Shown: positions 35,020-46,530 of the stretch, one piece after another
Layout: each line of letters begins with the position of its first letter
Numbering within the stretch: the first letter of the stretch is position 1
Source: Branchiostoma floridae
Lineage: Eukaryota > Chordata > Leptocardii > Amphioxiformes > Branchiostomatidae
Length of the DNA stretch: 64,000 nt
NCBI RefSeq assembly: GCF_000003815.2
Contig: NC_049986.1
Location: 9,025,487 to 9,089,486, forward strand
Reading direction: 5' to 3'
The notes under the pieces: generated by a model
What the model saw: the letters and a program-made list of their open reading frames with translations, nothing else
Told to the model about the DNA's origin: nothing
Database searches by the model: none
Translations under genes and position numbers: made by a program

Positions 35020-37460
35020 CATGCACATTGGTAAATGTTGACCGATCATAGTATTGTGAATCAACCAATTATCAATGATGGAAAATATAACCCGTCCGTC
35101 CGTCATTACGTATACGTCATAATCATTAGCATACGGGCCATGGCCAGAAAGGGTATCACGTGACTTTACCCCATGCCTATGACTCATCGCTTATAACAGT
35201 TGATCGATGCACTTAGTATTAAAAGGAAAGTTCAGGTAGTGAAATAGGCTACCTGTGTGATATTGTAAAGTGGTTTTTGCTCAAGATATGTGATGAAAGT
35301 GATTGTGCGATGTGTTTGAAAAATAGACAACAGTGTATATTTTGCAGAGGGGGCGTTGACCCCAAAACTTTCCCCGGCATTCTTGCATCTTTCCTTGCCA
35401 CGCTTTTTCAGCCAGAGGGGAACGGCCAAAGGAGTTCGGATTTCCTTCAGATCATTGTCCAGGCGCCACACCCAAGAACAAATATGCCATTCGTCAGCTG
35501 TCCAAGTGTTCCATACCCCAAACAAATAGAGACCGCAAGAGCGTGGCCCAAACAAGTAGAGACCACCAGGACATAACCAAAACAACGATACTTTGTCTCC
35601 ATAGCAATGTCAAGTCAGAAAAAGAAGTTCAAATCTTAAATCAAATGGCACCTTTACTCACCCTTGACAACCTTTCACCAAGCTAGCCACCACAGTTGTT
35701 TAAGAAGCTACCGTCTTAGAAGTCTAAATTTGCAAAACCATGTAATACATATTGGAAACCTTATCTAGAAAAAAACCCTACACCATTTCATGTTATTTAC
35801 AAACGAATTCTATTAGCTTTTGTACCAGCAGCAGACAGTACACAAATCCTCATTGTGGCTACCTTTGTTTGTATGACAAGAGATGTTTAGCGTGAGACGT
35901 ATAAACTTAGGCGAGGGCTCTATAACTACGATTGACTTGTTTTATGTATTGTATGCCTTGCAGTCTGTGTTCATCGTAGGGGAAAACAGCCTGTAGGTCA
36001 TTAAACCTTGTATCTAGTTTGATGCATGACGGACACATTAAACTTTAATACTTCTCACTGCTTGTGGTTTATGGGTGCAAGTGAACATCCGAAGAACCAA
36101 ATTCAGAGTAAATTCGGACCGCACTTTTCACTTCCAGTCGCATAATCCAATAACGGGCATTCCATAAAAATACAATTTAAACGTCTTTATGCTATTTTCG
36201 ACTGGGTGCGCATATGTACGTATGCGCTGGGAATGACCTAAACGGCATTATTGTCGTCACTTAGTTGTCAATGATTTTTCACTATAATTGTGGTGATGTA
36301 CTTGTGGTTTTTACATGAAAATTACCATCAAATGGGGGAACACCTAGATAGTTAATTATTACGTCGATGATTTTAGTAGAAAGCTCGATAACTTTATCAG
36401 CTGATAAAAATCTTTTATGCTGGAGTGCGAAAAGATACTGGCTAAAGAAACGAAACGCCTAGATTCTGAACATGAAGAAATTGAGGTAAACAAAACATAT
36501 AGCAAAGCAACCGATAACTTAAATGGAGTTTCGGCCTTGCCAAAGGTGCAAACATTAGTGCCGTCAAATCAAGCAAGCAGAAACTAAGATGCAGTGCTGG
36601 TTAGAACCGCTAGGATCCGCTGCCGCACTGTGCAGTGCTCATTTGCAAAGTCTGACAGTAACCATAGTACGTAATTCGCACAGTGTAGCTTTCGAGAGGT
36701 CAAAGTCCGGTCACTGTGGCGTGAAAAGTTCTGATCCCTTTCACATACAGGTAGAGTGACCAAACTACGATTTTTATCTTACGTTCAACAATTTAAAAAG
36801 ATTTTATGTTGTCTTATCTAAAGGGGGCGTGTCCAAATGGTCAGAATGTAGGTCAGAGGTCAGAAACACAAGAGGGGCCAAAATACATCTAAAGTTTAAT
36901 GGTCGTCCTCTAGTACTGTATGTTGTCTACTTTTGACCATATACTCAACTTCCAAAGTAGTCAACTGTGGTAGGTAGTCTATTAAGGGGCATGGGTGTCT
37001 GGGTGGGGTGGGGAAGGGGGTTAGGCGAGGGGTTTGGGTCATGGGGACTGGAATTGGTGGATGGGTTGTATGCTTTTTAGTCAATACTAAAATTAGCTCT
37101 TTTGCAAAGTTCACTATGCATGTATGGGTGACAAATGTTCTGGCTAATATGTCAAAGGTATTCCGCCATTTTGCAGGCACCATATAACATTCTTATAGAC
37201 ATCATTACGTAAATCGAAACAATGGTTGAAACGAGACTGTTTACGTCTGGCACCTTTGACATATTACCCAGGGTTCCCGTTTCCCACACATGCATAACTC
37301 TGCGAAAGAGCTTATAAAACTTTCTGTTGTTTTCAGGAACCAATTTTCAAGCATCCTAATTCGGCAAGCAAGTTGAAGAGCCTGAGTTGGACCAATAGCA
37401 CCTGAAACTACACATTGACAACAACAACACACTGACTATCTTTGACAAGACAACAAAAAG
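35020..37460. other. upstream region of serine racemase, no other gene seen
   Basis: No reliable exon. About 200 to 320 bp before the SRR start codon a 14-bp inverted repeat AATATGTCAAAGGT (37146-37159) and ACCTTTGACATATT (37252-37265) flanks CCGCCATTTTGCAGG, and might belong to the promoter. Frames around 35.3 kb on both strands have no recognised family. Confidence 0.35.
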
Positions 37461-37467
37461 TTCCACG

Positions 37468-40400
37468 ATGGCGTCTGTGGGTAAACCCTACTGCATTTCC
37501 TTCCAAAACATCCAGGCCGCCCTGTCCACTGTCAGGCCTTTTGTCAAGAAAACCCCCATCATGACCTGTAGTCATCTCAACCAGCTGTCCAACAGAAACC
37601 TCTTCTTCAAGTGCGAGAATCTGCAGAAGACGGGATCCTTTAAGGTTTAGTTTTTGATTATCGTAAATATTTTAGAGTAACGATCGCACAAAGGAGGGAA
37701 AAAATTCTGATATGCATTTTAGAGCCCTTATATGTTTAATACAAGTTAGACTTCTGCAGGGCTAATTTCTATAAAAAAAGACAATGACACCTAAAATGTA
37801 ATGACAATCCATTAATGTTCCCTCATGTGTTTTCTGGTTTCTGAAAGTCTCCTGAACATTAAGAATTTCCTTGCAGTTCTCACCTAAAACTGCTAGGGGG
37901 TTGAAATATGTGTGACCTCATCACGATGGCATTTATAGTAAACCACATGCCAAATATCATTTACAACTTCAAAAGTTATACTGTTCACATACATATAGAC
38001 ACATACACAAACCACACACACATGCACACACGCACACATGCCTATACACACACTTCTTGCACACACATACATAACATGCATGGAAACATACATACATGAC
38101 TAAACATATTGACAAAGATTCAAATGTGTAACATTTTGAACATCAGTCCTGATTATGAAATTTAATATAATAATATTTTTAAAATGTACCACATAATTTA
38201 TACATTTTATACTTCTTTGCTCTTTTACTAATTATCTTATTCCATTGAACAGTTTAGAGGTGCCTGCAATGCTGTCTCCAAGGTAGTTTCGACCAATCAG
38301 AAGAGCCCAGACAGAGAGCTGTCGGTTGTGACGCACAGCAGCGGGAACCACGCCCAAGCTGTCAGCCTGGCTGCCCAGGTACAGGGGGTGACAGCACACA
38401 TCGTCATGCCCAGCAACTCCCCTGCTGTGAAGAAGGAAGCTGTCAGGAGTTACGGAGGGCTGATTGTGGAGTGTGAACCAACAGAACAGGTAGCTGTAGT
38501 TCAGGCCTTTTGCTGGGTAACTAACCTATATCCGTTTTTAAAAACAAGGTATCTAGGGATTTTAAGTGAACAGGTAGTAGTTTCAAAATGCTTTCTTTCA
38601 AAGATCTTGCAATTTCAAAACTGCCGTCCGTCGACCTGTTATGACCCTATATACCCTGCAGATAAAGGTGACATGTTGGTGTCCAAGGACTGTCTACCAC
38701 CATATTGGTGTCCCAATTTGCATGTCTGATCAGTAAATCACAACAATTTTCAAACTTCTAACAGTCTCAAATAACAGTGAATATTCAGCTCAGACTTATT
38801 AGAAAAGAGAATGCCAGAAAAATTGACTGATACAACAAAATCAATTGAAATGCAAATAATGACACCAATATGGCAGCCAGCTCCTATCTGCTTCATTGAT
38901 ATGGAATTTTTTTAAATGATGGCAATTTGGTGTAGGCTTGTCCAATATTCTGCTTGTTTCTCTCAGCGAACATCCCACCTTCCCAACAATTAACACCTGA
39001 GGTTCTAGAGGAATTGCAAAAGAACTTAAAAACCAATGAAGCAGATAGGAGCTGGCTGCCATATTGGTGTCCCTATTTGCATTTCAACTGATTGTAGCAT
39101 TTTGTTGTTGCTCAAACAAGAAATCTGATTGCTTTGTAAGACAGTGTATTGTATGTCCAGTCTAGAGTGGCCACAGCTGACCAGGTGGCAGAAAGGACAG
39201 GTGCGACCATGGTCCATCCTAACCAGAGTCCAGATGTCATGGCTGGTCAGGGGACTATGGTGTTTGAAATCCTGGAACAGGTTAGTGTTTACATCTGTTA
39301 CATTCATTTTTTATGGATTACATACTGAAGATTGCAAGGTATTCTTCAATGCAGACCAAATTAGTATTTCGAAAACACTCCCTTGAATAGTTTTTATAAT
39401 TAACGTTAATATATATGTGACAGTATTTTAGGTTTTGCATTTTTAGCAATGACACCTAGCTGCAGTGCAAAGTGATTCAGTCATTTTGCCCTGAAGACAG
39501 CTAAGTCATCAAAACGTCAACTGTGGAAAAAACATGTAGTTATGAATTGAATTTTATTCAGCATATTTAGAAATTATTGCCATGGTGCCCAACAGTGTCA
39601 TATATTATTTCTATTCTATTCTATATATTATTACTACATACCAAATTCTATGCAACTATGATCCATTGAAACAATCTTGAGTTGTAGGGCCGTGGCAAAC
39701 ACACACATTGTAAGATATGTCTGTTTTGCTCTTCTATTTGGTCTTATTAAATGACTCTTTGCTATGGTATGATCTTATCCTCTCAGGTGGAGAGAGTGGA
39801 TGCCATTGTGGTACCTGTAGGAGGAGGTGGGATGTTGTCTGGTGTGTCAGTCGCAGCAAAGGTGTGCTTGTAACATTTACAGAAAGGCACATTGTTTCAT
39901 GGATGATATTCTTATATTGCATTTGGTTACTTTTGCAACACGTTCATTTTCTGGAGCAACGTGTTACATAATACTATGAGAATTGCTCTTGAAACCTGAT
40001 AATTTTATTTCTAGCTTTATTTTTTCGTACTTTTTTTGTATGGAGTAAATTACTTTTGATTTAATTCACTGGGCAAGGGACATTACTAAGGGTTGATGAA
40101 AAAAAACTGTCTAGTTCAATAATCCAGCAACATGGTTATGCCCCTTGAATTTCAACATGGCTGTAGAAAAAAATATTCATACTGAAAGTTCTTTCGGTAT
40201 CTTGTGCAGTGTGAAATATTGTTTAACTTAGGTTAAGGGTCTAATAAGAGAGCCTCTGTTTAGATGACAAAAGTTCAACCAACTCCAAGACATTATATAA
40301 TAAGACAGTTGTTTTATCAAACAAGATATCAAAACCGGAGGTTCTACTGCAGTACCTAGGTACTAGAGGGGACCCAAAATGAAGTCATTTCCAGTTTCTG

Positions 40401-41925
40401 TCGCACCTTACTAATACACCCAAATATGAAACCAATCCATCCAGCCGTACTTGAGTTATCTTGTTCACAGACAGACAAATGCTGCATAACATATAACCTT
40501 CATGACATACATCATTAAATAATCAAATACAGAACCATTTTTCTTGCAGAAACTGTGCCCACATGCTAAGATCTATGCTGCTGAGCCCAAGAACGCTGAC
40601 GACTGTGCGGTCTCCATGGCGAGGGGAGAGCTCACACCTCTGCCCGCCCCACCTGTCACCGTGTGTGATGCACTCAAGACCAGCATTGGTCCACACACCT
40701 GGCCAATCATCAGGGACCATGTGGATGATGTCATCACTGTCACAGAGGAAGAAATCAAGGTTTGTGTCATAAGCATTATTCTTAAGCATCACTGTTGATT
40801 GCGATATTATGTCAATGATAGAAATACTCTATTTGGTTAATATATATATATAGAAAGTAGATTCCCTCATTTTAGACACATGAGTAGCACTGACAAGTTT
40901 ATATTTCTCATGCGTTTTGACAAACCGACAATAGCTAAACCCATACAGTCCTACATTTTCACCATTACCAAGAAGCGAGAAGAAGCCGAACTTTTGTGTT
41001 AGACTACTAGTAGATTTGTGATACTTTTATATGTATTTATGTTGACTTGTTGTGACCTGTACTTTAAGCTTGTTTGGGCAAAACTGTACAATAAAGGTGA
41101 CTTCATTCAGTCATTATTGTAGGTATAGATGTCAGTGTTTATGCAGCTTTACGTAGGTGGAGGTGTCCATGTAGATGTGAAAGTAGGGATAGGTGTACTT
41201 GAAGCTGTAGCTGTAGATGTAGTTGTGTAGGAATTGGTGAAGGTGTAGTTGTGAGTGTAAGTATTGTGACTGTCATAAGTGTATGAGAGCAGTCCAATGT
41301 AGACCCATTTATCCTTATTGTAAAAAGCTGTAACTTCATTTTCAGTGTAGCTTACATAATTGCTAATAATAGATGTTTTATCTCTGAACTCCAGACAGTT
41401 TCTGTTTCACAGGTGTTTTACAGTAATTGTTTTTCCTTGTTTGCAACTTTCAAACTTTATTGTTACAATCAAACTTGCAGTTGTAGGGACTGAATTATGT
41501 TGATGCCCCAGTTCTTTTGCTTTGAGATTGTTTAGTATATATTATAAAAACGGCATAAAAACATCAATATCATTGTACAAGATTATCAAAATTGGCTGAC
41601 ATCAACAGTAACAAAATGTAGACAGAGTTTTGCGGGCATCACATGACAGTGTTCTAATGGGATAAACAAATTTACCATATGTCAAATGGATTAAGTCAAT
41701 TTACAGGTCCTTCTCGTAAAATGATGTCCCCACTGTTGTGTGCAGGCAGCTATGAGGCTGGTGTGGGAGAGGATGAAGCTTGTGATCGAGCCGTCATCAG
41801 CGGTGGGTGTGGCAGCCGTGATGACGGACAGGTTCCAAAGGCTCCCAGCTGACGGGCATCAGAACATCGTAGTCATCTTATGTGGAGGCAACGTGGATCT
41901 GGAACACTTACCATGGATGAGATGA
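37468..41925 (+). CDS. SRR: serine racemase, six coding exons, intact
   Basis: Pyridoxal-phosphate enzyme that interconverts L- and D-serine and can also dehydrate serine to pyruvate; cytosolic. Exons: 37468-37644, 38253-38489, 39161-39280, 39787-39861, 40550-40759 and 41746-41925. All junctions are GT-AG and phase 0, and the joined frame gives 332 aa against about 340 in vertebrates. The cofactor lysine is K59 at the end of exon 1 (QKTGSFK); THSSGNHAQ in exon 2 holds the re-face serine (S89) and the substrate loop; the glycine loop VPVGGGG in exon 4 binds the cofactor phosphate. The start ATG is at 37468 and the N-terminus aligns with the family (ISFQNIQAA). Introns hold a palindromic MITE remnant, a CA-rich tract and a LINE tail. 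Close relatives such as threonine dehydratases share the fold, but the SSGNH context and length fit serine racemase best. Confidence 0.93.
37980..38070. repeat. CA-rich microsatellite in SRR intron 1
   Basis: Interrupted CA repeats (ACACACACATGCACACACGC and similar). The sequence just upstream (CATGCCAAATATCATTTACA) resembles the 3' part of the octamer-bearing repeat, which also ends in a CA tract. Confidence 0.7.
38510..38678. mobile_element. decayed palindromic MITE in SRR intron 2
   Basis: CTATATCCGTTTTTAAAAAC near the left and ACCCTGCAGATAAAGGTGAC at the right, with CTTGCAATTTCAAAACTGCC inside, match the family seen at 54.2 kb. The outer TIR bases are lost. It starts about 20 bp after the exon 2 donor. 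Confidence 0.5.
39485..39525 (+). other. degenerate hammerhead-like motif in SRR intron 3
   Basis: CTGAAGA (39491-39497) and AAAACGTC (39511-39518) match the layout CTGANGA...GAAACGTC seen complete at 43.07 kb, but the second box has lost its G and the bases between do not form a good helix. It is probably a relic of the same repeat class. Confidence 0.3.
40850..41118 (+). mobile_element. probable LINE 3' tail in SRR intron 5
   Basis: The segment ends in TGTACAATAAAGGTGACTTC then ATTCAGTCATT, i.e. a polyadenylation-like AATAAA followed by a degenerate ATTC repeat, as at the 3' end of some CR1- or L2-like elements. No coding part is kept, so the class is tentative. Confidence 0.4.
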
Positions 41926-42380
41926 AGATAGTGCATTTCTTATTGTGTAATGTTTCTACGAGGGGCTTCAATAAGTAATAACTCTGACCCACTTCCAGTT
42001 GTCTGATCTAAATGAAATTTTGCATGTGTAATGATTCATATCTCTATAGTTTATGTTGAACTGAGTTAGGTGTGAAATGGACCAGGTGTGCAATGGAACC
42101 AGTTGAGTGTCGCACAGTGATCCGGTTTTTGGCGACGCCTCATGGGCGAGCCTAATAGTATAGTGAGTGACTGTTTGCAAAGAATTCCAAAAACTGTACA
42201 GGAATGTCAGGAATGCAGAAGTCCGCGCGTGCGTAGTTGCATCATGCCGGACTGAACCATTACCTCCACGGGTAAGCTTTCCAGTCGCAGGGCACATACC
42301 GGTATAGGCCTATACGTGTGCACCGCAGTGTTTTCTGTATTCGAAATTGAGACAAACCTAGGACTTCAGACGTACCGGAG

Positions 42381-42976
42381 ATAAATAAGTAATAAATGAA
42401 TAATAAATAAATAATAAATAAATAATAAATAAGTAATAAATAAATAAATAATAAATAAATAATAAATAAACAATAAATAAACAATAAATAAATAATAAAT
42501 AAATAATAAATAGATAATAAATAAATAATAAATAAATAATAAATAAATAATAAATAGATAATAAATAAATAATAAATAAATAATAAATAAATAATAAATA
42601 AATTATAAATAAATTATAAATAAATTATAAAACAACAATAACTAAATAATAAATAAATAATTAATAAATAAATAATAAATAAATAATTAATAAATAAATA
42701 ATAAATAAATAATAAATAAATAATGAATAAATAATGAATAATTAATGGCTAAATAATAAATAAATAACAAATAAATAATAAATAAATAACAAATAGATAA
42801 TAAATAAATTACAAATAAATAATAAATAAAGAAATAAATAAATAAAGAATAAATAAATAATAAATAAACAATAAATAAACAATAAAGGATAAATAATGAA
42901 GGATAAATAATAAATAATAAAGGATAAATAATAAATGATAAATGGTAAATAATAAATAAATAATAAATAATAAATG
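42381..42976. repeat. long (AATA)n microsatellite, left block
   Basis: About 600 bp of imperfect AATAAATA repeats with scattered G and C substitutions. Long open frames on the complement are artefacts of the repeat (Tyr-Leu-Phe-Ile strings). Confidence 0.97.
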
Positions 42977-42981
42977 ATATA

Positions 42982-43576
42982 CGTTTGTGAAGGTTAGACA
43001 TCCAGGAATCGTTAAAATTGAAGACGAATAAATCTTTACTTCTGGATACTTTATTTTTATACAGACGTTTCGGAAGGCATCCGCCTTCCTTCCTCAGTGA
43101 AAAGAAAATGAAGACAAACAATTTCTTGGAACAAGGAATAATTCTTATGTTCTAAATAAACAAAAAAGGTAACGGCTAAGGGAGGCAATTTATGAGCGGA
43201 TTCATCGTCCTTCGCTTAACCGTAGGGGTGGGTTGAGAACTGAGCTTTCTTGTGCTTGGGATAGTTTATTGAAGTGATTGATGGTTTTATGTATACACTT
43301 ATCATGTTTTAATATCTTATTCCTTGTTAGTTCATTTTACTTTGCTTGAATTATTCTAGAAACTTGTCAGTTACCTTTTTGTTTGTTTAGAACATTGTTA
43401 GAACACCTCAATAGTTACCTGTGTTGTTTATTTTAGAACACCTTAGCCGTTACCTTTTTTGTTTATTTAGAACATAAGAATTATTCCTTGTTCCAAGAAA
43501 TTGTTTGTCTTCATTTTCTTTTCACTGAGGAAGGAAGGCGGATGTAGTATCCAGAAGTAAAGATTTATTCGTCTTC
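42982..43576. mobile_element. fold-back element with hammerhead-like motif, inside the microsatellite
   Basis: Inverted arms lie at 43018-43180 and 43442-43578, the right one lacking about 27 bp. Matching ends include TTGAAGACGAATAAATCTTT and its complement; the match runs through the AAATGAAGACAAACAATTTC region to AGGTAACGGCTAAG. The sequence AATAATAAATGATATA occurs directly at both sides (42966-42981 and 43577-43592), a probable 16-bp target duplication. A duplication of that length and the ribozyme-like motif point to a Penelope-like or other retroelement derivative. No coding frame is kept. Confidence 0.65.
43064..43097 (-). ncRNA. putative hammerhead-type ribozyme motif
   Basis: Read on the minus strand: CTGAGGA, A, then a perfect 7-bp helix GGAAGGC-GGAT-GCCTTCC, then GAAAC and GTC. 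This matches the conserved core CUGANGA - helix II - GAAA followed by a palindromic ACGU that could act as a very short helix III, as in the minimal hammerheads described in Penelope-like elements. The right arm of the fold-back has lost the second half of the motif. Self-cleavage is unproven; helix I partners were not established. Confidence 0.4.
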
Positions 43577-43827
43577 AATAATAAATGATATATAATAAGT
43601 AACAAGTAATAAATAATAGATAAATAATAAATACAAAATAAATATATAAATAATAAGTAATAAATTAATAAATACATAGATAATAAATGAATAAATGATA
43701 AATAAATAAACAAATAATAAATAATAAATAAATAATAAGTAAATAATAGATAAATAATAAATAAATAATGAAGAAATAATGCATAAATATAAAAATAAAT
43801 AATAAACAAATAATAAATAAATAAATA
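43577..43827. repeat. (AATA)n microsatellite, right block
   Basis: Continuation of the left block beyond the fold-back element, again with scattered substitutions. Both blocks are inside the nested insertion in the mariner element. Confidence 0.95.
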
Positions 43828-44319
43828 CTCTCTGATCATTAATCGTCAGGCGAATGAAATACGACTATGAAAATCCATTAATAACTACAACAATCTTTTT
43901 TACTTATAAACAATAAAACCGTCGCCATGGCAATAATTTTAATTGCCACACTTTTTGTATTTGAAAGGCGCACACCAAAGGAGACTTTTGATGAAAAGAA
44001 AGAAACTTATGGTGATGATGCCCCATCATATGACCTTAGAAAACGCTGGCATCCTGAATTCAAACATGGCCGGAAGTCTGTGGAAACAGCTCCCAGACCT
44101 GGTCGTTCCTCTTCTGCCATTGATGAGGCATCTGTTGGAGGACCAACCTGGGGTGTCCTACAAAAACGGTGTCCAAAGCTGCATCAAACAATGGGAGAAA
44201 TGCATAACTCTGGGTGGTTCCTATGAAGAGAAAGACTAATAACTGTGCCAAGTTTCATTAATCTCCTGCTATGGGAAATGAGTCAGAGTTATTTAGTAAG
44301 TCATTGACCGCCCCTCGTA

Positions 44320-45276
44320 TTACATGTAAATCAAGTCACATTTCCAAGTGGGCCCGTATATTTGGGATTGTAGCCAATCTAGACCAAATTGGCTGCACTC
44401 TAAAGTCAGGGGAACACCATCTTTCTGAGAAGAAGTGCTCTTGGACTGCTCCACTTAATGTAGGGTAATGTCACTGAAAGAGTCCATTCATTCATTGATT
44501 ATACAAATTTCAAGTGTTTTGAGTAGAACTGATTTTAGACTGGTCTATTTTACAGTCACATTTCCAAACCAATCCCCAGTTGGTTAGTTTACCGTCTGTT
44601 TTTCCTGAGCAGGATCCAGCAACGTTCTACCTCCTTTGTCAAAAGTTAACAAAACAAAACAGCTCCATAAACTACCCGACTTGGCATCGGTTTGGAAATT
44701 TGACTGTTGCAGTTGGAAGACAGGAATATCATTTTCTCTGATATACCTAATTTATGTTCTATACTTGAATGATTTAAACTTGTGATTATAATTACTACAA
44801 GAAGTGCCTAAAGAGAAGTCAGTTTCTGGTTGCATTGTGTATTCAAATATATGGCATTCATACAACCATTATTAATTTTGCAAATGGTAATTTATGACTC
44901 TTCCAATGTCACAAGCTGTCATCATTCTACAAATGTTTTTAGAGAAACTGTACAAAATCTTTTACATTATATCAGATTGCGTTTAGAAATTATGAAATAT
45001 TGCGACTGTAATATTATTCCCAGAATGTCCATTTGAAATTTTAATTCAACATCGACAGGGATGTATACTTTACTTTAATTATCATATTAATAATTTTGCA
45101 CAGTTGAACGTGAATTTGGTTCATTTTAATTAAAAAGCAGTAATTAAGTTGTTAAATTGTTAAGCTGATATTGCTACAGAACCAGTATTTTGCCCATTCT
45201 AACCCTTACATTGTAGGGCTAAATTAAATAGATGAATTCGTTTTTATTATGGATTGGGCAGCAAAGAGGTTATATT

Positions 45277-45332
<56 letters not shown>

Positions 45333-45815
45333 GCTGATTTATATAATATATCATAATTGGTAAAGCTAGAAATGCAATTGGCACACCAAACTGAATGTTT
45401 TTGGTGTACATTTCATTTCATCTGATTATCTTTGTGTTCGTGTCTTAAGTCTCAGTGTCGAAAATCTACATTTGTGTAATTTTCTAAATTGAATAAATAT
45501 GAATATAAGTAAAATAATGATCTAAAATAATTTGGTTATCTTTTTATCCTTTGTACTAAAACGTAAGTTTGTTGTCAGCACATAAAATGATTCAGAACTT
45601 TGTAAATATTATTTTTCCCTTTGTGACGGACTCCAGATACTAATAAGCCATTATTATTGGACAGGACAAATTACCTCTTTTGGTTGTCAAAATACAGATT
45701 TTATATCATAATGGTGATAGTCATACAACAAAAAACACAGTGTACAATGTGAGACAAAGCCAGAAAGTTGCATCAGACTACTTGTTGATAATATTAGATA
45801 AAGTACAAACTATTC
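44320..45815. other. intergenic stretch between mariner and repeat
   Basis: AT-rich DNA without a recognisable exon. It contains the TA microsatellite at 45280-45328. Confidence 0.5.
45280..45328. repeat. (TA)n microsatellite
   Basis: Forty-nine bases of uninterrupted alternating A and T. Confidence 0.98.
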
Positions 45816-45818
45816 CAA

Positions 45819-46290
45819 CGACCTCATATCTCCATGAAATATTCAGAGCTCTAAGATGCTATGCACATGACACACACATTTACATGATCTATGCATGATG
45901 CTTACACATGTAAAAAGTAAAAAATCCCATAATTTTTATCATTAGGCACCTTAGCAATTTTTGCATTAATTATGAAAATAAGATCCTCATTTGTATGTTT
46001 AGTATCTGTTTATGTTCCAACAGTCATCAATTACATGTATTACAATTTACATATTACTAAAGTCCAGTTATTGAAAACGATGAAATTACAGTATATAAGT
46101 TCCTCATAAATTATGCAATCTTTGCCTAAGCTACCTGCATGCCTAAAATTAATGGTAATCTGTCATTTCTTTCGTCAATTATCCTCTTTGGAATGTTTTG
46201 CAAAAACTACCCCTGCAGTTCTAAAGTTCAGTGTTAGGGGGCTGAAACTTGCCCCACTTTGGCCTGACGTTGAAAGCTACCCAGCGTTCC
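45819..46290 (+). repeat. dispersed repeat, copy 1, upstream of gene A
   Basis: It starts ACGACCTCATATCTCCATGA and ends TGACGTTGAAAGCTAC, with GGGGGCTGAAACTTGCCCCA near the end. A direct copy lies at 53233-53760, downstream of gene B, about 20-25 percent diverged. Inside are partial ATGCAAAT-type pairs like those of the 26.8-kb element, so the two families may be related. Confidence 0.65.
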
Positions 46291-46530
46291 AATTGTCAGG
46301 ACCGTATCTTATCCGGGTCAAGAGATGCATTGAAAAACCTCAAAATCTAATTATTTTCAGTTTTTGTCACGCCTCACCAACACACAGATTGACCAGAGAA
46401 GTGAGAGGAGTGCGAGATTATCCGGTGTGAATAAAGATCAATTTCTGCCACGACAACAACGTTTCTGTTCTCACTCCCTTGCTGTGGATTACCCTCACTT
46501 TCTCTACACTATAACCCGGAAGTGGTAACT

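Larger units (their letters stand above)
41959..44317 (+). mobile_element. mariner element, transposase broken and split by nested insertions
   Basis: Ends CGAGGGGCTTCAATAAGTAA and, in inverse at the right, CGAGGGGCGGTCAATGACTT are flanked by TA (41957-41958 and 44318-44319), the mariner target. Transposase pieces on the plus strand: MEPVECRTVIRFL (42093-42131), then after the insertion FLYLKG and, one frame over, TPKETFDEKKETYGDDAPSY (from 43972) with the FKHGRKSVE helix-turn-helix region, then the C-terminal SYKNGVQSCIKQWEKCITLG ending at stop 44237-44239. The catalytic DDD core between about 44115 and 44150 is deleted. TTTTTG is present on both sides of the insertion (42126-42131 and 43952-43957), so the 1.8 kb between may be one nested insertion with a 6-bp duplication. 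The element is dead. Confidence 0.85.

Noticed and set aside
35232-35585. Overlapping open frames of about 100-117 codons on both strands
   Set aside because: No recognised motif, no splice context and both strands open equally, as in a chance low-stop region.
42260-43839. Long minus-strand open frames rich in Tyr, Leu, Phe and Ile (up to 144 codons)
   Set aside because: They are translations of the AATA microsatellite, which lacks stops in one frame by chance; no protein-like composition.
46522-46530. Start of gene A at GTG 46522, and of gene B at GTG 50532
   Set aside because: Nuclear animal genes start at ATG; the first in-frame ATGs (46531 and 50544) were used instead.
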